Assembly (NCBI GenBank): GCA_902793285.1
Contig: CADBCV010000016.1
Location: forward strand, 60,179-124,178
Length of the DNA: 64,000 nucleotides
Direction: 5' to 3'
Source: Oscillospiraceae bacterium
Lineage (GTDB): Bacteria; Bacillota; Clostridia; Oscillospirales; Oscillospiraceae
The translations under genes and the position numbers were made by a program. Below the pieces are notes generated by a model. That model saw only the letters and a list, made by a program, of their open reading frames with translations. It made no database searches and had not been told where the DNA came from. Numbering within the stretch: position 1 is the stretch's first letter; each line of letters begins with the position of its first letter. Positions 8,534 to 18,005 of this stretch are shown piece by piece.

Positions 8534-9298
8534 ATGTTTTTTGATACCCACGCCCACTATGACGACGCGGCCTTTGACCCGGACAGGGACGCGCTTTTAC
8601 GTAAGCTTCCGGCGCGGGGGGTGTCGCTCGTCGTAAACCCGGGCTGCGACGTGAAAAGCAGCGCGGCGGCCCTCGAACTCTCGGAACGCTGGCCCTTGCT
8701 CTATGCCGCCGTCGGCATCCACCCGGAGGAGCTTGCCGGCATGGGGGAGGGTGACCTCGGGCGCATCGAGACGCTTGCTGTGTCTGACAGATGCGTCGCC
8801 ATCGGGGAGATCGGCCTTGACTACTACTGGGATCAGAGCCGCAAGGAGGAGCAAAAGGCACTTTTCATCGCCCAGCTCGAGCTTGCCCTGCGCCTTGACC
8901 TGCCCGTCATCATTCACGACCGGGAGGCCCACGGGGACTGCTTTGATATCGTCTCCCGCTATCCCGCGCTCCGGGGCGTCTTCCACTGCTACTCCGGCTC
9001 GGCGGACATGGCGGCGGAGCTCTTAAAGCGCGGCTGGTATCTCGGCTTTGACGGGCCCGTCACCTATAAAAACGCGCGCAAGGCACTCGAGGTGCTCACA
9101 CTCTGCCCCATGGACCGCATCCTCATCGAGACGGACAGCCCCTATTTAAGCCCCGTGCCGAGACGTGGGAAGCGCAACGACTCGGGCAATCTCAGCTATA
9201 TCGCGGAGAAGATCGCCGAGGTGAAGGGCTCAAGCGTGGAGGAGGTCGCCAAAGCCACCCTGGAAAACGGCAGACGTCTATTCGCAATCGACCAATAA
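8534..9298 (+). CDS. TatD family metal-dependent DNase
   Basis: 254-residue TatD-type hydrolase, a TIM-barrel metalloenzyme of the YcfH/TatD group that acts as a 3'-5' nuclease in DNA repair and turnover. Metal ligands are visible: H6 and H8 in DTHAHYD, E92 in GEIGLDYY, H128 in VIIHDRE, H151 in FHCYSG and D201 in IETDSPYLSP. The start is set by GGGAGG at 8520-8525, which lies 8 nt before the ATG at 8534; the ATG at 8528 is too close. With this start the length is typical. The Na/Pi cotransporter follows 22 nt later and may be cotranscribed. Confidence 0.93.
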   Translation: MFFDTHAHYDDAAFDPDRDALLRKLPARGVSLVVNPGCDVKSSAAALELSERWPLLYAAVGIHPEELAGMGEGDLGRIETLAVSDRCVAIGEIGLDYYWDQSRKEEQKALFIAQLELALRLDLPVIIHDREAHGDCFDIVSRYPALRGVFHCYSGSADMAAELLKRGWYLGFDGPVTYKNARKALEVLTLCPMDRILIETDSPYLSPVPRRGKRNDSGNLSYIAEKIAEVKGSSVEEVAKATLENGRRLFAIDQ

Positions 9299-9320
9299 AA
9301 ACAAATAAAACGAGGGATCT

Positions 9321-11078
9321 ATGAGTATTTCAAACGTTATCACACTCTTCGGCGGTGTGGCGCTCTTTCTCTTCGGCATGTCGCTCATGGGGGAGGGTCT
9401 CAAAAAGGTCGCCGGCAGCAAGCTGGAGCTCGTGCTCTATAAGCTCTCGAGCACCCAGCTCAAGGGGATGCTCCTCGGCGCGGGTGTCACCGCGATCATC
9501 CAGTCCTCCTCCGCCACCTCCGTCATGGTGGTCGGCTTTGTAAACTCCGGCGTCATGAAGGTCCGCCAGGCCATGGCGGTCATCATGGGCGCCATCGTCG
9601 GCACCAGCATCACGGGCTGGATCATCTGCCTTTCCTATGTCGAAGGGAGCGGCGGCCTTGTGTCCCTGCTCTCCACCTCCACCATCAGCGCCCTCGTCGC
9701 CGTGATCGGCATTGTGCTGCGCATGTTCGCCAAAAAGCAGGGCAAGCGCCATGTGGGGGACATCATGCTGGGCTTTGCGGTCTTGATGTTCGGGATGCAG
9801 GCCATGAGCGGGGCCGTCGCGCCCCTGAAGGACAGCCCCGCCTTCATCCGCTTCATGACGGCCTTCTCCAATCCCATCCTCGGCATCCTGGCGGGCGCCG
9901 CGTTTACCGCGGTTTTGCAGAGCGCTTCCGCCGCCGTCGGTATCCTGCAGGCCCTCTCTGTCACCGGGGCCATCGGCTTTGCGGAAGCTTTCCCGCTCCT
10001 GCTCGGCATCGGGATCGGCGCCGCGGTGCCGGTGCTGCTCTCGGCGCTCGGCGCGCGCACGAACGGGCGGCGCACGGCCTATGCCTATCTCGTTTTGCAG
10101 AGCATCGGCGCGGCGTTCGTGGCGACGGTCTTCTACCTCGCAGACGCTGTTGTGCACTTCCCGTTTACCGGGATGGTCATGACGCCCGTGAGCATCGCCT
10201 TCGTGAACACCGTCTTTCGCGTGATCTGCGCCGTTGTGCTGCTGCCCTTCATGGGCTCTGTCGAAAAGCTCCTCAACGCCCTTATCAAGGAGAGCAGCCA
10301 GGAGCGCGAGGCCAACGCCGACTTTGACCGCCTGGACGAGCGCTTTCTCAAGCACCCGCCCCTCGCCGTGGAGCAGAGCCGCATGACCATCAACGCCATG
10401 GCCCGCAAGTCCCGCGAGAACCTGACCGACGCCATGATGCTCCTCTATGAGTACACGGACGAGCTCGCCAAGAAGGTGGAGCAGGACGAGGATCTGGTGG
10501 ACCACTATGAGGACAAAATCGGCACCTACCTCATGAAGCTCAACGGCTCCGAGCTCAACGACGAGGAGAACGAGCGCGTGTCCGAATATCTCCACACGCT
10601 CAGCGATTTTGAGCGTATCAGCGACCACGCCATGAACATCCGCCAGGTGGCGCAGGAGAAGTTTGAAAAGAAGATCAGCTTCTCCGAGAGCGGGAATCAC
10701 GAGATGGACGTGCTGCTCACCGCCGTGAACGAGATCCTGGCCCTCTCCTTCACCGCCTTCATGGAGGAGGATGTGCAGAAGGCATACCGGGTCGAGCCGC
10801 TGGAGGAGCATATCGACGTTCTGTGCGACGAGCTCAAGCTCCGGCATATCGAACGCCTCCAGGCCGGCACCTGCTCGCTCCAGGTGGGCTTCGTCTTCAA
10901 CGACCTCATCACGAATCTCGAGCGCGTGGCGGACCACTGCTCCAACATCGCCATCGCCATGATCGAGCTCAACAAGGATGAGTTTGAGACCCACGATTAC
11001 GTCCTCAACCTCAAGGAGCTCCGTTCCCACAACTTTGACGCCCTCTACGCCGAGTACGCGGAGAAATACAAAATATAA
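9321..11078 (+). CDS. Na/Pi cotransporter family protein with PhoU-like domain
   Basis: 585-residue membrane protein of the NptA/YjbB type, coupling Na+ to phosphate movement, often export. Two inverted-repeat transporter halves carry the signature QSSSATSVMVVGFVNSG near residues 57-73 and QSASAAVGILQALSVTG in the second half. About eight to ten hydrophobic segments end near residue 310. A cytoplasmic helical PhoU-like region follows, with two three-helix repeats (DFERISDHAMNI, NLERVADHCSNIA). The start has GAGGGAT upstream. It ends before a palindromic intergenic stretch facing pfkA. Confidence 0.92.
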   Translation: MSISNVITLFGGVALFLFGMSLMGEGLKKVAGSKLELVLYKLSSTQLKGMLLGAGVTAIIQSSSATSVMVVGFVNSGVMKVRQAMAVIMGAIVGTSITGWIICLSYVEGSGGLVSLLSTSTISALVAVIGIVLRMFAKKQGKRHVGDIMLGFAVLMFGMQAMSGAVAPLKDSPAFIRFMTAFSNPILGILAGAAFTAVLQSASAAVGILQALSVTGAIGFAEAFPLLLGIGIGAAVPVLLSALGARTNGRRTAYAYLVLQSIGAAFVATVFYLADAVVHFPFTGMVMTPVSIAFVNTVFRVICAVVLLPFMGSVEKLLNALIKESSQEREANADFDRLDERFLKHPPLAVEQSRMTINAMARKSRENLTDAMMLLYEYTDELAKKVEQDEDLVDHYEDKIGTYLMKLNGSELNDEENERVSEYLHTLSDFERISDHAMNIRQVAQEKFEKKISFSESGNHEMDVLLTAVNEILALSFTAFMEEDVQKAYRVEPLEEHIDVLCDELKLRHIERLQAGTCSLQVGFVFNDLITNLERVADHCSNIAIAMIELNKDEFETHDYVLNLKELRSHNFDALYAEYAEKYKI

Positions 11079-11120
11079 AAGAGAGACTGTTATAATGTGG
11101 TAAGTGTGACCATTTTTGGC

Positions 11121-11266
11121 CGTAGGGGAGAGGCTTGCCCCTCCCGCGCGGGAAACCATTCCAATATGTAAAAATGTACGGCGATTTCGTAAAACACTAC
11201 GATTTCGCCGTACATTGCGTTTTTATGGGTATTGTACTGCCGGGAGGGGCAAGCCCCTCCCGGCAG
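11121..11266. repeat. Palindromic repeat element between convergent genes
   Basis: Non-coding gap between convergent genes. It contains CGTAGGGGAGAGGCTTGCCC at 11121-11140, a near-palindrome with arms TGTACGGCGATTTCG and CGATTTCGCCGTACA around 11172-11215, and a perfect palindrome with arms CTGCCGGGAGGGG/CCCCTCCCGGCAG at 11237-11266. The outer GGCTTGCCCCTCCC and GGGAGGGGCAAGCC blocks can also pair over about 110 bp. This belongs to the CGTAGGGG repeat family of the window and may act as a bidirectional transcription stop. Confidence 0.7.
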
Positions 11267-11320
11267 TGTTTATAGCCGGATCGTAAAAAACTGAGCTTGG
11301 TAACGATCTATTTTTCCTGT

Positions 11321-12409
11321 TCAATCGCCCATGCAGATACCGATGTCGCGGGCGACCTGGATCATGGGGTGGTCCACCGGCAAAAACTTCGTCTTGCTCG
11401 CGGCGTCCGCGAGGGGGATGGAGACGATCTGCCCGCTCTGGATGGCCACCATGCGCCCGTACTGCTGGTTGATGATGAGGTCGGCCGCGGCGGTGCCGAA
11501 GCGGGTCGCGAGCACGCGGTCATAGGGGCAGGGGGGACCGCCGCGCTGATAGTGCCCCGGCACGGTGACGCGGGTGTCCTGTCCGGTGAGCCGCTCGAGC
11601 TCTGCGGCGATGGCGTAGGAGACGGTGGAGTGCTTGCTCGCCTCTCTGCGGCGGCGGCTCTCCTCCTCGTCCAGCTTCACATCGTCCACGGAAACAGCCC
11701 CCTCGGCGCAGGCGATGATGGAAAAGCCGCTGCCGTATTTGCGCCGTCTGATGAGCATGTCCGCAACCTTCTGCAGATCATAGGGAATTTCGGGGATGAG
11801 GATGACGTCCGCGCCGCTGCCGATGCCGGCGTTGAGCGTGAGCCAGCCCGCGTCCCGCCCCATGAGCTCCACCACGAAGATGCGCCCGTGGGAGCAGGCT
11901 GTGGAGTGCAGATAGTCAATGACGTTCGTCGCGATGTTCACGGCGCTCTGGAAGCCGAAGGTGGTGTCGGTGCCCCAGATGTCGTTGTCGATGGTCTTCG
12001 GCAGGGTCACGACGTTCATGCCCGCGTCCATGAGGAGCTTTGCGCTCTTCTGGGTGCCGTTGCCGCCCATGACCACCAGACAATCGAGATTGAGGCGGTT
12101 ATAGGTGTTGAGCATCTTGGGGATGACGCTGTTGCCCTCGTCGTCCACGATGTCCTTGCCGGGGATGTAGCGCTGGCGCGAGGTGCCGAGGATGGTGCCG
12201 CCCTCGGTCAGGATGCCGGAGAAGTCCTTGCGCTCCATGAACTTGTAGTCGCGCTCGATGAGACCGCGGTACCCGTCGAACATGCCGTAGATTTCGACGT
12301 TGTTGTCAAGCCGGTTGTAGAGCGCCTTGCCGACGCCCCGGATCGCGGCGTTGAGCCCCTGGCAGTCGCCGCCGCTCGTGACGAGGCCGACGCGTGTGAC
12401 ATGTTTCAT
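11321..12409 (-). CDS. pfkA: 6-phosphofructokinase
   Basis: 362-residue phosphofructokinase that phosphorylates fructose 6-phosphate to the 1,6-bisphosphate in glycolysis. Seen: VTSGGDCQGLNAAIRG at the N-terminus, GGNGTQ at 115-120, PKTIDNDIWGTD at 137-148 and ELMGRDAGW. By comparison with E. coli numbering, position 104 is Gly (G118) and position 124 is Lys (K138). Gly104 points to ATP as donor, while Lys124 is typical of PPi-type and related clade enzymes. Position 103 is Asn instead of Asp. ATP use is my prediction, not proven. AAGGAGGG precedes the ATG at 12409, and the gene lies 44 bp after an MBL hydrolase gene. Confidence 0.92.
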   Translation of the reverse strand: MKHVTRVGLVTSGGDCQGLNAAIRGVGKALYNRLDNNVEIYGMFDGYRGLIERDYKFMERKDFSGILTEGGTILGTSRQRYIPGKDIVDDEGNSVIPKMLNTYNRLNLDCLVVMGGNGTQKSAKLLMDAGMNVVTLPKTIDNDIWGTDTTFGFQSAVNIATNVIDYLHSTACSHGRIFVVELMGRDAGWLTLNAGIGSGADVILIPEIPYDLQKVADMLIRRRKYGSGFSIIACAEGAVSVDDVKLDEEESRRRREASKHSTVSYAIAAELERLTGQDTRVTVPGHYQRGGPPCPYDRVLATRFGTAAADLIINQQYGRMVAIQSGQIVSIPLADAASKTKFLPVDHPMIQVARDIGICMGD

Positions 12410-12453
12410 ATTGTCCCTCCTTGATATATAAAATGGTTCGCTCTGTTGTGTTA

Positions 12454-13065
12454 TCAGCGCCGCATGGCAGCGCGGCAGTAATAGTTGAACTCCCGCTCCC
12501 GCTCAAGGGTGCTCATATCCATGTGGCCGGGGTAGACCTCATAATCCCCGGGCAGCTCACACAGGCGGCGGAGGGAGGCAAGCTCCTGCTCCATGTCCCC
12601 GCCGGGGAGATCCGTCCTGCCGCAGCTTCCTTTGAAGAGCGTATCGCCCGTGAAGAGCGCGTCCCCGCAGAGGAGGGCGACGCCCCCCGGCGTGTGTCCC
12701 GGTGTCGCGATCACCTGAAAGCGGAGACTCCCGACCGTGACTGTGTCGCCCTCGTCATAGCTTCTGCCGTTTTCCTTGAGGGTATAGGGCAGGTGGCTGT
12801 CCCGGGCGTTTTTGGCGTCGTCCCGTTCGTTCATATAGACGGCGGCGCCCGTCTCCTCCGCGATGGCGTCCACCGCGCCCACGTGGTCATAGTGCCCGTG
12901 GGTCAGCAAAATCGCCTCACAGTGCAGGCGATTATCCTCCAGGTAGTCGAGGATGGCGTTCGATTCGTCCCCCGGGTCGATGACGGCGCAGGCGAGACTG
13001 TCCTCGTCCGTCACGATGTAGCAGTTGGTCTCAAGCTGCCCCACGGGGATGGTTTTGATGAGCAT
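12454..13065 (-). CDS. MBL-fold metallo-hydrolase (glyoxalase II-like)
   Basis: 203-residue metallo-beta-lactamase-fold hydrolase. The metal site is visible as H56-x-H58-x-D60-H61 in LLTHGHYDHVGA, with a further His in ATPGHTPGG and Asp in LFTGDTLF. The size and order of motifs match glyoxalase II-like thioesterases (YcbL group), but the substrate cannot be read from sequence. It starts 3 nt after the dtd stop, so the two are tightly coupled. Both fit a housekeeping role next to rel and recJ. Confidence 0.9.
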   Translation of the reverse strand: MLIKTIPVGQLETNCYIVTDEDSLACAVIDPGDESNAILDYLEDNRLHCEAILLTHGHYDHVGAVDAIAEETGAAVYMNERDDAKNARDSHLPYTLKENGRSYDEGDTVTVGSLRFQVIATPGHTPGGVALLCGDALFTGDTLFKGSCGRTDLPGGDMEQELASLRRLCELPGDYEVYPGHMDMSTLEREREFNYYCRAAMRR

Positions 13066-13068
13066 GGC

Positions 13069-13512
13069 TTACAGCTCCTTTGTATCGAGAAGAATGGTGA
13101 CAGGCCCGTCGTTTTCGGACGCGACGAGCATGTCGGCGGCAAAGACCCCGGTCTGAACGGAAAACCCGCGCTCCCGGCACTGGGCGACCACAAGCTCGTA
13201 GAGAGGGATGGCCGTCTCAGGCCGCGCGGCCTTTGAGAAGCCGGGCCTGCGTGACTTGCAGTCGGCAAAGAGGGTGAACTGGCTGATGACCAGGATCTCG
13301 GCCCCGGCATCCTTGGGGTTCACGTTCATCTTTCCGCCCTCGTCCTCAAAGATGCGCAGGCCGCAGATCTTGTCCGCGATCTTGAGGGCCTCCTTCTCTG
13401 TGTCGTCCTGGTGGACGCCGAGGAGGACCAGAAGCCCCGCGCCGATCCTGCCGGCGACCTCGCCGTCGATCGTCACGGAGGCGGAGCGCACACGGGTAAC
13501 AACAGCACGCAT
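13069..13512 (-). CDS. dtd: D-aminoacyl-tRNA deacylase
   Basis: 147-residue DTD that removes D-amino acids (and Gly from mischarged tRNA) from tRNA. Seen: the N-terminal MRAVVTRVRSASVTIDG, the catalytic SQFTLFADC stretch, RPGFSKAA, and the Gly-cis-Pro motif near the C-terminus as NDGPVT. Length is exactly that of the family. It lies 20 nt after rel, a very common Firmicutes gene pair, and overlaps nothing. AGGAAAT precedes the ATG. Confidence 0.95.
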   Translation of the reverse strand: MRAVVTRVRSASVTIDGEVAGRIGAGLLVLLGVHQDDTEKEALKIADKICGLRIFEDEGGKMNVNPKDAGAEILVISQFTLFADCKSRRPGFSKAARPETAIPLYELVVAQCRERGFSVQTGVFAADMLVASENDGPVTILLDTKEL

Positions 13513-13532
13513 AATCGATTTCCTTTCCCGCG

Positions 13533-15773
13533 TCAGGCGCCGTTGCGGCTCACGCTGATGACGCCGGGCACGGACGTGAGGCGGCTTGTGATATATTTGA
13601 GCTCGGCGGCGTCCTTGACCTCCAGCGTCACGGACACGATACCGAAGTTCAAACCAGTGGTGCGCGCGGAGAGGGAGTGGACCTTGGCGTTCACCGAATT
13701 GAGCACCGTGGCCACGTCCATGACCATGCCGTTGCGGTCCTTGGCGGAGATCTGGATGGTGGTGAGATAGCTCTCGGAAATCTTTCCGGCCCAGGAGACC
13801 TGGACCCAGCGCCCCTTGTTCTCCGGCTGGTTCAGAAGCTGCTGGCAGTTGGAGCAGTCGCGCCGGTGGATGGACACGCCCTGCCCGCGCGTGATAAAGC
13901 CCATGATGTCGTCCCCCGGGACCGGGGTGCAGCAGCGGGAGAATTTCACAAGACAGTTTGAAAGCCCCTCCACCAGGATGCCGTGGACGGCCTTGCCTTC
14001 CTTCTTCGGCGGGCGGCTCTCCCGGCGCTCGGCGGCCTCAGCCACCTTGTCGAGGGCGGTCTTGCGCTTGGGCTCCTGGTTCTTGAGCTCATCCCGCAGG
14101 CGGTTCGCGGCCCGCGTCGCGGTGAGCCCGCCGTAGCCGATGGCGGCGAACATGTCGTCCATGCAGGTGAAGGAGAAGCGCTTGAGCATCGGGGTGCAGA
14201 CAGCCTCGTCGCTCACATCGTCGATGGTGAGCCCATTGTGTCGGAGCTCGTCCTCCAGCATGGCGCGGCCGCGGATGATGTTCTCCTCGCGCCGCTCCTT
14301 CTTGAACCACTGCTTGATCTTGGTGCGGGCGGAGTTGCTCTTCGCGGTATTGAGCCAGTCGCGGCTCGGCCCCGGCGCGCTCTTGGAGGTGCGGATCTCC
14401 ACAATGTCGCCGTTTTGCAGCACATAGTCATAGGTGACGATGCGCCCGTTGACCTTGGCCCCGACCATGTGGTTGCCGATGTCGGAGTGGATGAAGTAGG
14501 CAAAGTCGATGGGCGTCGCGCCCGCCGGGAGGTTGATCACATCCCCCTTGGGGGAGAAGACGAAGACCTCGTCGGCAAACATGTCCACCTTCATGTTGTA
14601 GAAGAAGTCGGACGCGTCGGACTCCTGCTGGCTCTCGAGGAGCCTGCGTATCCAGGCAAAGGTATCCTCGTCCCCGGCGCGCAGGGCGGTGTTGGCGCTC
14701 GGGCCCATCTTGTATTTCCAGTGGGCCGCGACGCCGTACTCCGCCGTGTAGTGCATTTCCCAGGTGCGGATCTGCACCTCAAAGGGGATGCCCTCGGAGC
14801 CGATGACCGTGGTGTGCACGCTCTGGTACATGTTGGGCTTCGGCGTGGAAATATAGTCCTTGAAGCGCCCGGGTACGGGTTTGAACATGTCGTGGATGAT
14901 GCCGAGCACGTTATAGCAGTCGGGGATGGAGTCCACGATCACGCGGAAGGCGCAGAGATCGAAGATCCCGTTGATATCGAGCTTCTGGGCGTACATCTTC
15001 CGGTAGATGGAATAGACGTGCTTGATGCGGCAGTAGATCGTGGACTGGACCCCCTCCGCCTGGAGGCGGGTCTGGATCTTCTCCTGCATACTGTCCATGA
15101 AGCGCTCGAGCTCGGGCATACGGCGGGTGAGGTTATCCGTGATCTCCTTGTAGCCCTCGGGGTCGAGATACTGCAGCGACAGATCCTCCAGCTCCCACTT
15201 GGCCCTCTGCATACCGAGCCGGTGGGCGATGGGCGCGTAGATCTCCATGGTCTCGAGCGATTTGGTTTTCTGCTTCTCGGGGCTCTGGTAGGCCATGGTG
15301 CGCATATTGTGCAGGCGGTCCGCGATCTTGATGAGGATGACGCGGATGTCCTTCGCCATGGCGAGCAGCATCTTGCGCAGGTTCTCGGCCTGCTCGTCCT
15401 CCTTGCTCGTGTACTGCACGCGCGTGAGCTTTGTGACGCCCTCGACGATGTCCGCCACCGCGGGGCCGAACTGCTTGGCGATATCCTCGTGGGTGAGACT
15501 GGTGTCCTCGATCACATCATGCAGGAGGGCCGCGATGATAGAATCCTCGTCGAGGCCGATGTCCACGCTGATGTCGGCTGCCGCGATGCAGTGCGTGACA
15601 TAGGGGGACCCGTCCCGCCGAAGCTGCCCGGAGTGGGCCATGCGGGCCATCTCATAGGCCGCGCGGATGCGGCCGAGATCCATGCTGTGGCTGTTCTCCT
15701 GGATCTTCCGTACCAGCTCTTCAAATAGCTGGTCGGGGTCTACGTTCTTGTTTTTTCTCTCCTGGGTATCCAT
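13533..15773 (-). CDS. rel: Bifunctional (p)ppGpp synthetase/hydrolase (RelA/SpoT)
   Basis: 746-residue long RSH enzyme that makes and degrades the stringent-response alarmone. Domains in order: HD hydrolase at about 45-200 with H61 and HDVIED at 85-90, both intact; synthetase at about 240-370 with the FDLCAFRVIV and FKDYISTPKPNMYQSVHTT motifs; TGS at about 405-465; helical and Cys-containing RIS region (KFSRCCTPVPGDDIMG); C-terminal ACT at about 670-746. All regions expected of a bifunctional enzyme are present. It sits 12 nt after recJ and 20 nt before dtd in one minus-strand run. Confidence 0.96.
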   Translation of the reverse strand: MDTQERKNKNVDPDQLFEELVRKIQENSHSMDLGRIRAAYEMARMAHSGQLRRDGSPYVTHCIAAADISVDIGLDEDSIIAALLHDVIEDTSLTHEDIAKQFGPAVADIVEGVTKLTRVQYTSKEDEQAENLRKMLLAMAKDIRVILIKIADRLHNMRTMAYQSPEKQKTKSLETMEIYAPIAHRLGMQRAKWELEDLSLQYLDPEGYKEITDNLTRRMPELERFMDSMQEKIQTRLQAEGVQSTIYCRIKHVYSIYRKMYAQKLDINGIFDLCAFRVIVDSIPDCYNVLGIIHDMFKPVPGRFKDYISTPKPNMYQSVHTTVIGSEGIPFEVQIRTWEMHYTAEYGVAAHWKYKMGPSANTALRAGDEDTFAWIRRLLESQQESDASDFFYNMKVDMFADEVFVFSPKGDVINLPAGATPIDFAYFIHSDIGNHMVGAKVNGRIVTYDYVLQNGDIVEIRTSKSAPGPSRDWLNTAKSNSARTKIKQWFKKERREENIIRGRAMLEDELRHNGLTIDDVSDEAVCTPMLKRFSFTCMDDMFAAIGYGGLTATRAANRLRDELKNQEPKRKTALDKVAEAAERRESRPPKKEGKAVHGILVEGLSNCLVKFSRCCTPVPGDDIMGFITRGQGVSIHRRDCSNCQQLLNQPENKGRWVQVSWAGKISESYLTTIQISAKDRNGMVMDVATVLNSVNAKVHSLSARTTGLNFGIVSVTLEVKDAAELKYITSRLTSVPGVISVSRNGA

Positions 15774-15785
15774 AGTTTGACTCCA

Positions 15786-17798
15786 TTATATTGAGAAGCT
15801 GTGCAGGCTTCGGATAAGCGTTGTCGCGTCCAGATCCGCCTTGCCGGGGATCTGCGCTCTTGCGGCGCCATAGATCCCGCCGCCGGGACCCTCCAGGAGC
15901 CCCGCCTCCCGGAAGACCATGAGACAGAGACAGTATTTTTCCGGCTCCATCTCTGCGGGGCACTGGCGGATGACGGCCCCGGTGTCACACCCGACCGTGA
16001 ACGCAGAGCCCATGCCCTTCCACACGCGGACAAAATCCGCGCGCTCGGGGCAGTAGGGGGCGGCCGCCCTGAGACAGGCGCAGTCGCCCTTCAAAATCGC
16101 GTCGCAGAGGGCATAGGGGTCGTGGGGCCGCACGGCGGAGGCCACAAGCTGCACGGTGACGTTCCCGCGGTACTCGTTGATCTGGGGCGTGAAGGCGATG
16201 TCGATGAGATCTCCCTCCCGCACGCCGGTTTCGGCCGCGCTGTGGGAGAAGTAGATGCACTCAAAATGGCTCTGCCCCAGTCTCACGCGCAGGCGGGAGT
16301 GCTTGCCGCCGCCCACCTCGCTGAGCATCTCGAGGCGCACCCCGCTCATGCAGAGGACAGGGCGCGGATTCGCGTTCCCGTAAGGCTCCAAAAGATCCAG
16401 GGAGCGCACGTTCTCCAGCGTCAGCAGCGAGGGATCGGTAATCAGAAGGTCGCACTGAACCTCCGGCAGAGGCTGCGGCTTGTGGGAGAGATAGTATTCC
16501 CGCAGCGCTTCTCGGAAATCCTCCAGCCGCTCGCGCCGGACATTGAGCCCCGCGGCGAGAGCGTGCCCGCCGAAGCCGATGAGCGTATCCGCGCAGGCGG
16601 ACAGCGCCTCAAAGAGATTGAAGCCCCCGTAGCTGCGGCAGGAGCCCTTGCCTACATCGCCGTTGAGACAAACAATGATCGCGGGCAGAGAGTACTGGTC
16701 GGCAAGCCGCGATGCCGCAATGCCGATCACGCCCTGGTTCCAGTGCTCGCTTGCCAGCACGATGGGCCCGTCGGGGGTCTCGCCCGCAAGCTGGAGGTTT
16801 GCCTCCTTCCAGATCTCGGTTTCAATGCTCTGCCGCCTGCGGTTCAGTTCGCAGAGCTCCCGGGCGAGGGAGACGGCGCTGGCCGCATCCCGGGTCAAGA
16901 GGAGCTTTGCCGCGATGGACGCCCTGCCGAGCCGTCCCGCCGCGTTGATGCGCGGGGCGAGACTGTAGCTGATGGAGGAGGCCGTGAGATGCCGGGGGTC
17001 GATGGACGACTCCCGCAGCATGGCGGCGATGCCGGGTCTCGGCTTTTCCGCGATCCGGGCGAGACCGAGACGCACAAGATAGCGGTTTTCATCGCACAGG
17101 GGCATCACGTCCGCTACCGTGCCGATGGCGACAAGATCCGCGTAGCGGGAGAGGGGCGTGTCGGCCTCCCCCTCGCAGGCGCACATGAGCTTGAGCGCGA
17201 CCCCGACGCCCGCGAGATTCTTGTTGGGGTAGGTGTCCCCTTCGCGCTTGCAGTCGATGAGCGCCGCGGCGTCCGGCAGGGCGTCGGCCCTGCACTCATG
17301 GTGGTCGGTGATGACCATATCCACGCCGATCTCGCGGGCGTAGGCGGCCTCTTCCACGGCGGTGATGCCGCAGTCCACGGTGATGACGAGACTCACGCCG
17401 CGGGCCTTGAGGGAGTCGAGCGCCGCGCAGTTGAGGCCGTAGCCCTCCTCGTTCCGGTCGGGGATGTAGTAATAGCAGCTCAGCCCCTTGCTGCGCAGCC
17501 AGTCCGTCAGCATACAGGTGGAGGTGATGCCGTCCACGTCGTAGTCGCCATAGACCGCCACGGTCTCCCGGCTCTCGATCGCCCGCAGGATGCGCGCGCG
17601 GGCCTCAGCCATCCCCAGCATGAGCATCGGATCATGCAGGGTCTCCTTCCCACCGAAGAGCAGGGTCTTTGCCTGCGCGGCCGTGGTGAACCCCCGCAGG
17701 GCCAGAATTTGGCTCAAAAGCGGAGAAAAGCCCCCCTCAAGCAGCTCCTGAGAGACGGAGGGGCCGGATAAAGGGATATTCCATTCTTTTTGTTTCAT
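15786..17798 (-). CDS. recJ: Single-stranded-DNA-specific exonuclease RecJ
   Basis: About 670-residue DHH-family 5'-3' ssDNA exonuclease used in recombination repair and mismatch repair. Motifs seen in order: YGDYDVDGITSTCML, VITVDCGITA, VITDHHE, the LAPRINAAGRLG loop, and GFGGHALAAGL of DHHA1, followed by an OB-type domain and a C-terminal extension. I chose the ATG at 17798; a TTG at 17810 is in frame and has no better ribosome site. Upstream is a promoter-like pair at 17834-17862. First gene of the recJ-rel-dtd-MBL run. Confidence 0.94.
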   Translation of the reverse strand: MKQKEWNIPLSGPSVSQELLEGGFSPLLSQILALRGFTTAAQAKTLLFGGKETLHDPMLMLGMAEARARILRAIESRETVAVYGDYDVDGITSTCMLTDWLRSKGLSCYYYIPDRNEEGYGLNCAALDSLKARGVSLVITVDCGITAVEEAAYAREIGVDMVITDHHECRADALPDAAALIDCKREGDTYPNKNLAGVGVALKLMCACEGEADTPLSRYADLVAIGTVADVMPLCDENRYLVRLGLARIAEKPRPGIAAMLRESSIDPRHLTASSISYSLAPRINAAGRLGRASIAAKLLLTRDAASAVSLARELCELNRRRQSIETEIWKEANLQLAGETPDGPIVLASEHWNQGVIGIAASRLADQYSLPAIIVCLNGDVGKGSCRSYGGFNLFEALSACADTLIGFGGHALAAGLNVRRERLEDFREALREYYLSHKPQPLPEVQCDLLITDPSLLTLENVRSLDLLEPYGNANPRPVLCMSGVRLEMLSEVGGGKHSRLRVRLGQSHFECIYFSHSAAETGVREGDLIDIAFTPQINEYRGNVTVQLVASAVRPHDPYALCDAILKGDCACLRAAAPYCPERADFVRVWKGMGSAFTVGCDTGAVIRQCPAEMEPEKYCLCLMVFREAGLLEGPGGGIYGAARAQIPGKADLDATTLIRSLHSFSI

Positions 17799-17833
17799 CG
17801 TGTACTTCAACTTTTCGTTTTTTTTAATAATTT

Positions 17834-17862
17834 ATATTAACAAAAATTGAAGCCTAATTCAA
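17834..17862 (-). promoter_or_regulatory. Putative promoter of recJ-rel operon
   Basis: Minus-strand TTGAAT (17857-17862), 17-bp AT-rich spacer, TAATAT (17834-17839), 36 bp before the recJ ATG. Confidence 0.55.
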
Positions 17863-17941
17863 TAGCGCGGAGAGAAAAAACCGCGCTTGTTTCTTAAAAT
17901 GCAATAGGAAAGAAGCGCACGGACCCATAAAGCAAAATCCC

Positions 17942-17970
17942 TTGACAAGCAAGACTTCTCCGTATAAGAT
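17942..17970 (+). promoter_or_regulatory. Putative sigma-A promoter of metal exporter gene
   Basis: Perfect -35 TTGACA (17942-17947), 17-bp spacer, TAAGAT (17965-17970), 35 bp before the TTG start. Confidence 0.62.
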
Positions 17971-18005
17971 AATGCAATACAAAAATGACGGGGAGCGTAT
18001 GAATT

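Noticed and set aside
13983-17771. Long plus-strand frames (13983-15728 and 15801-17771) over rel and recJ
   Set aside because: They mirror the codons of two certain genes and have no motif or ribosome site.
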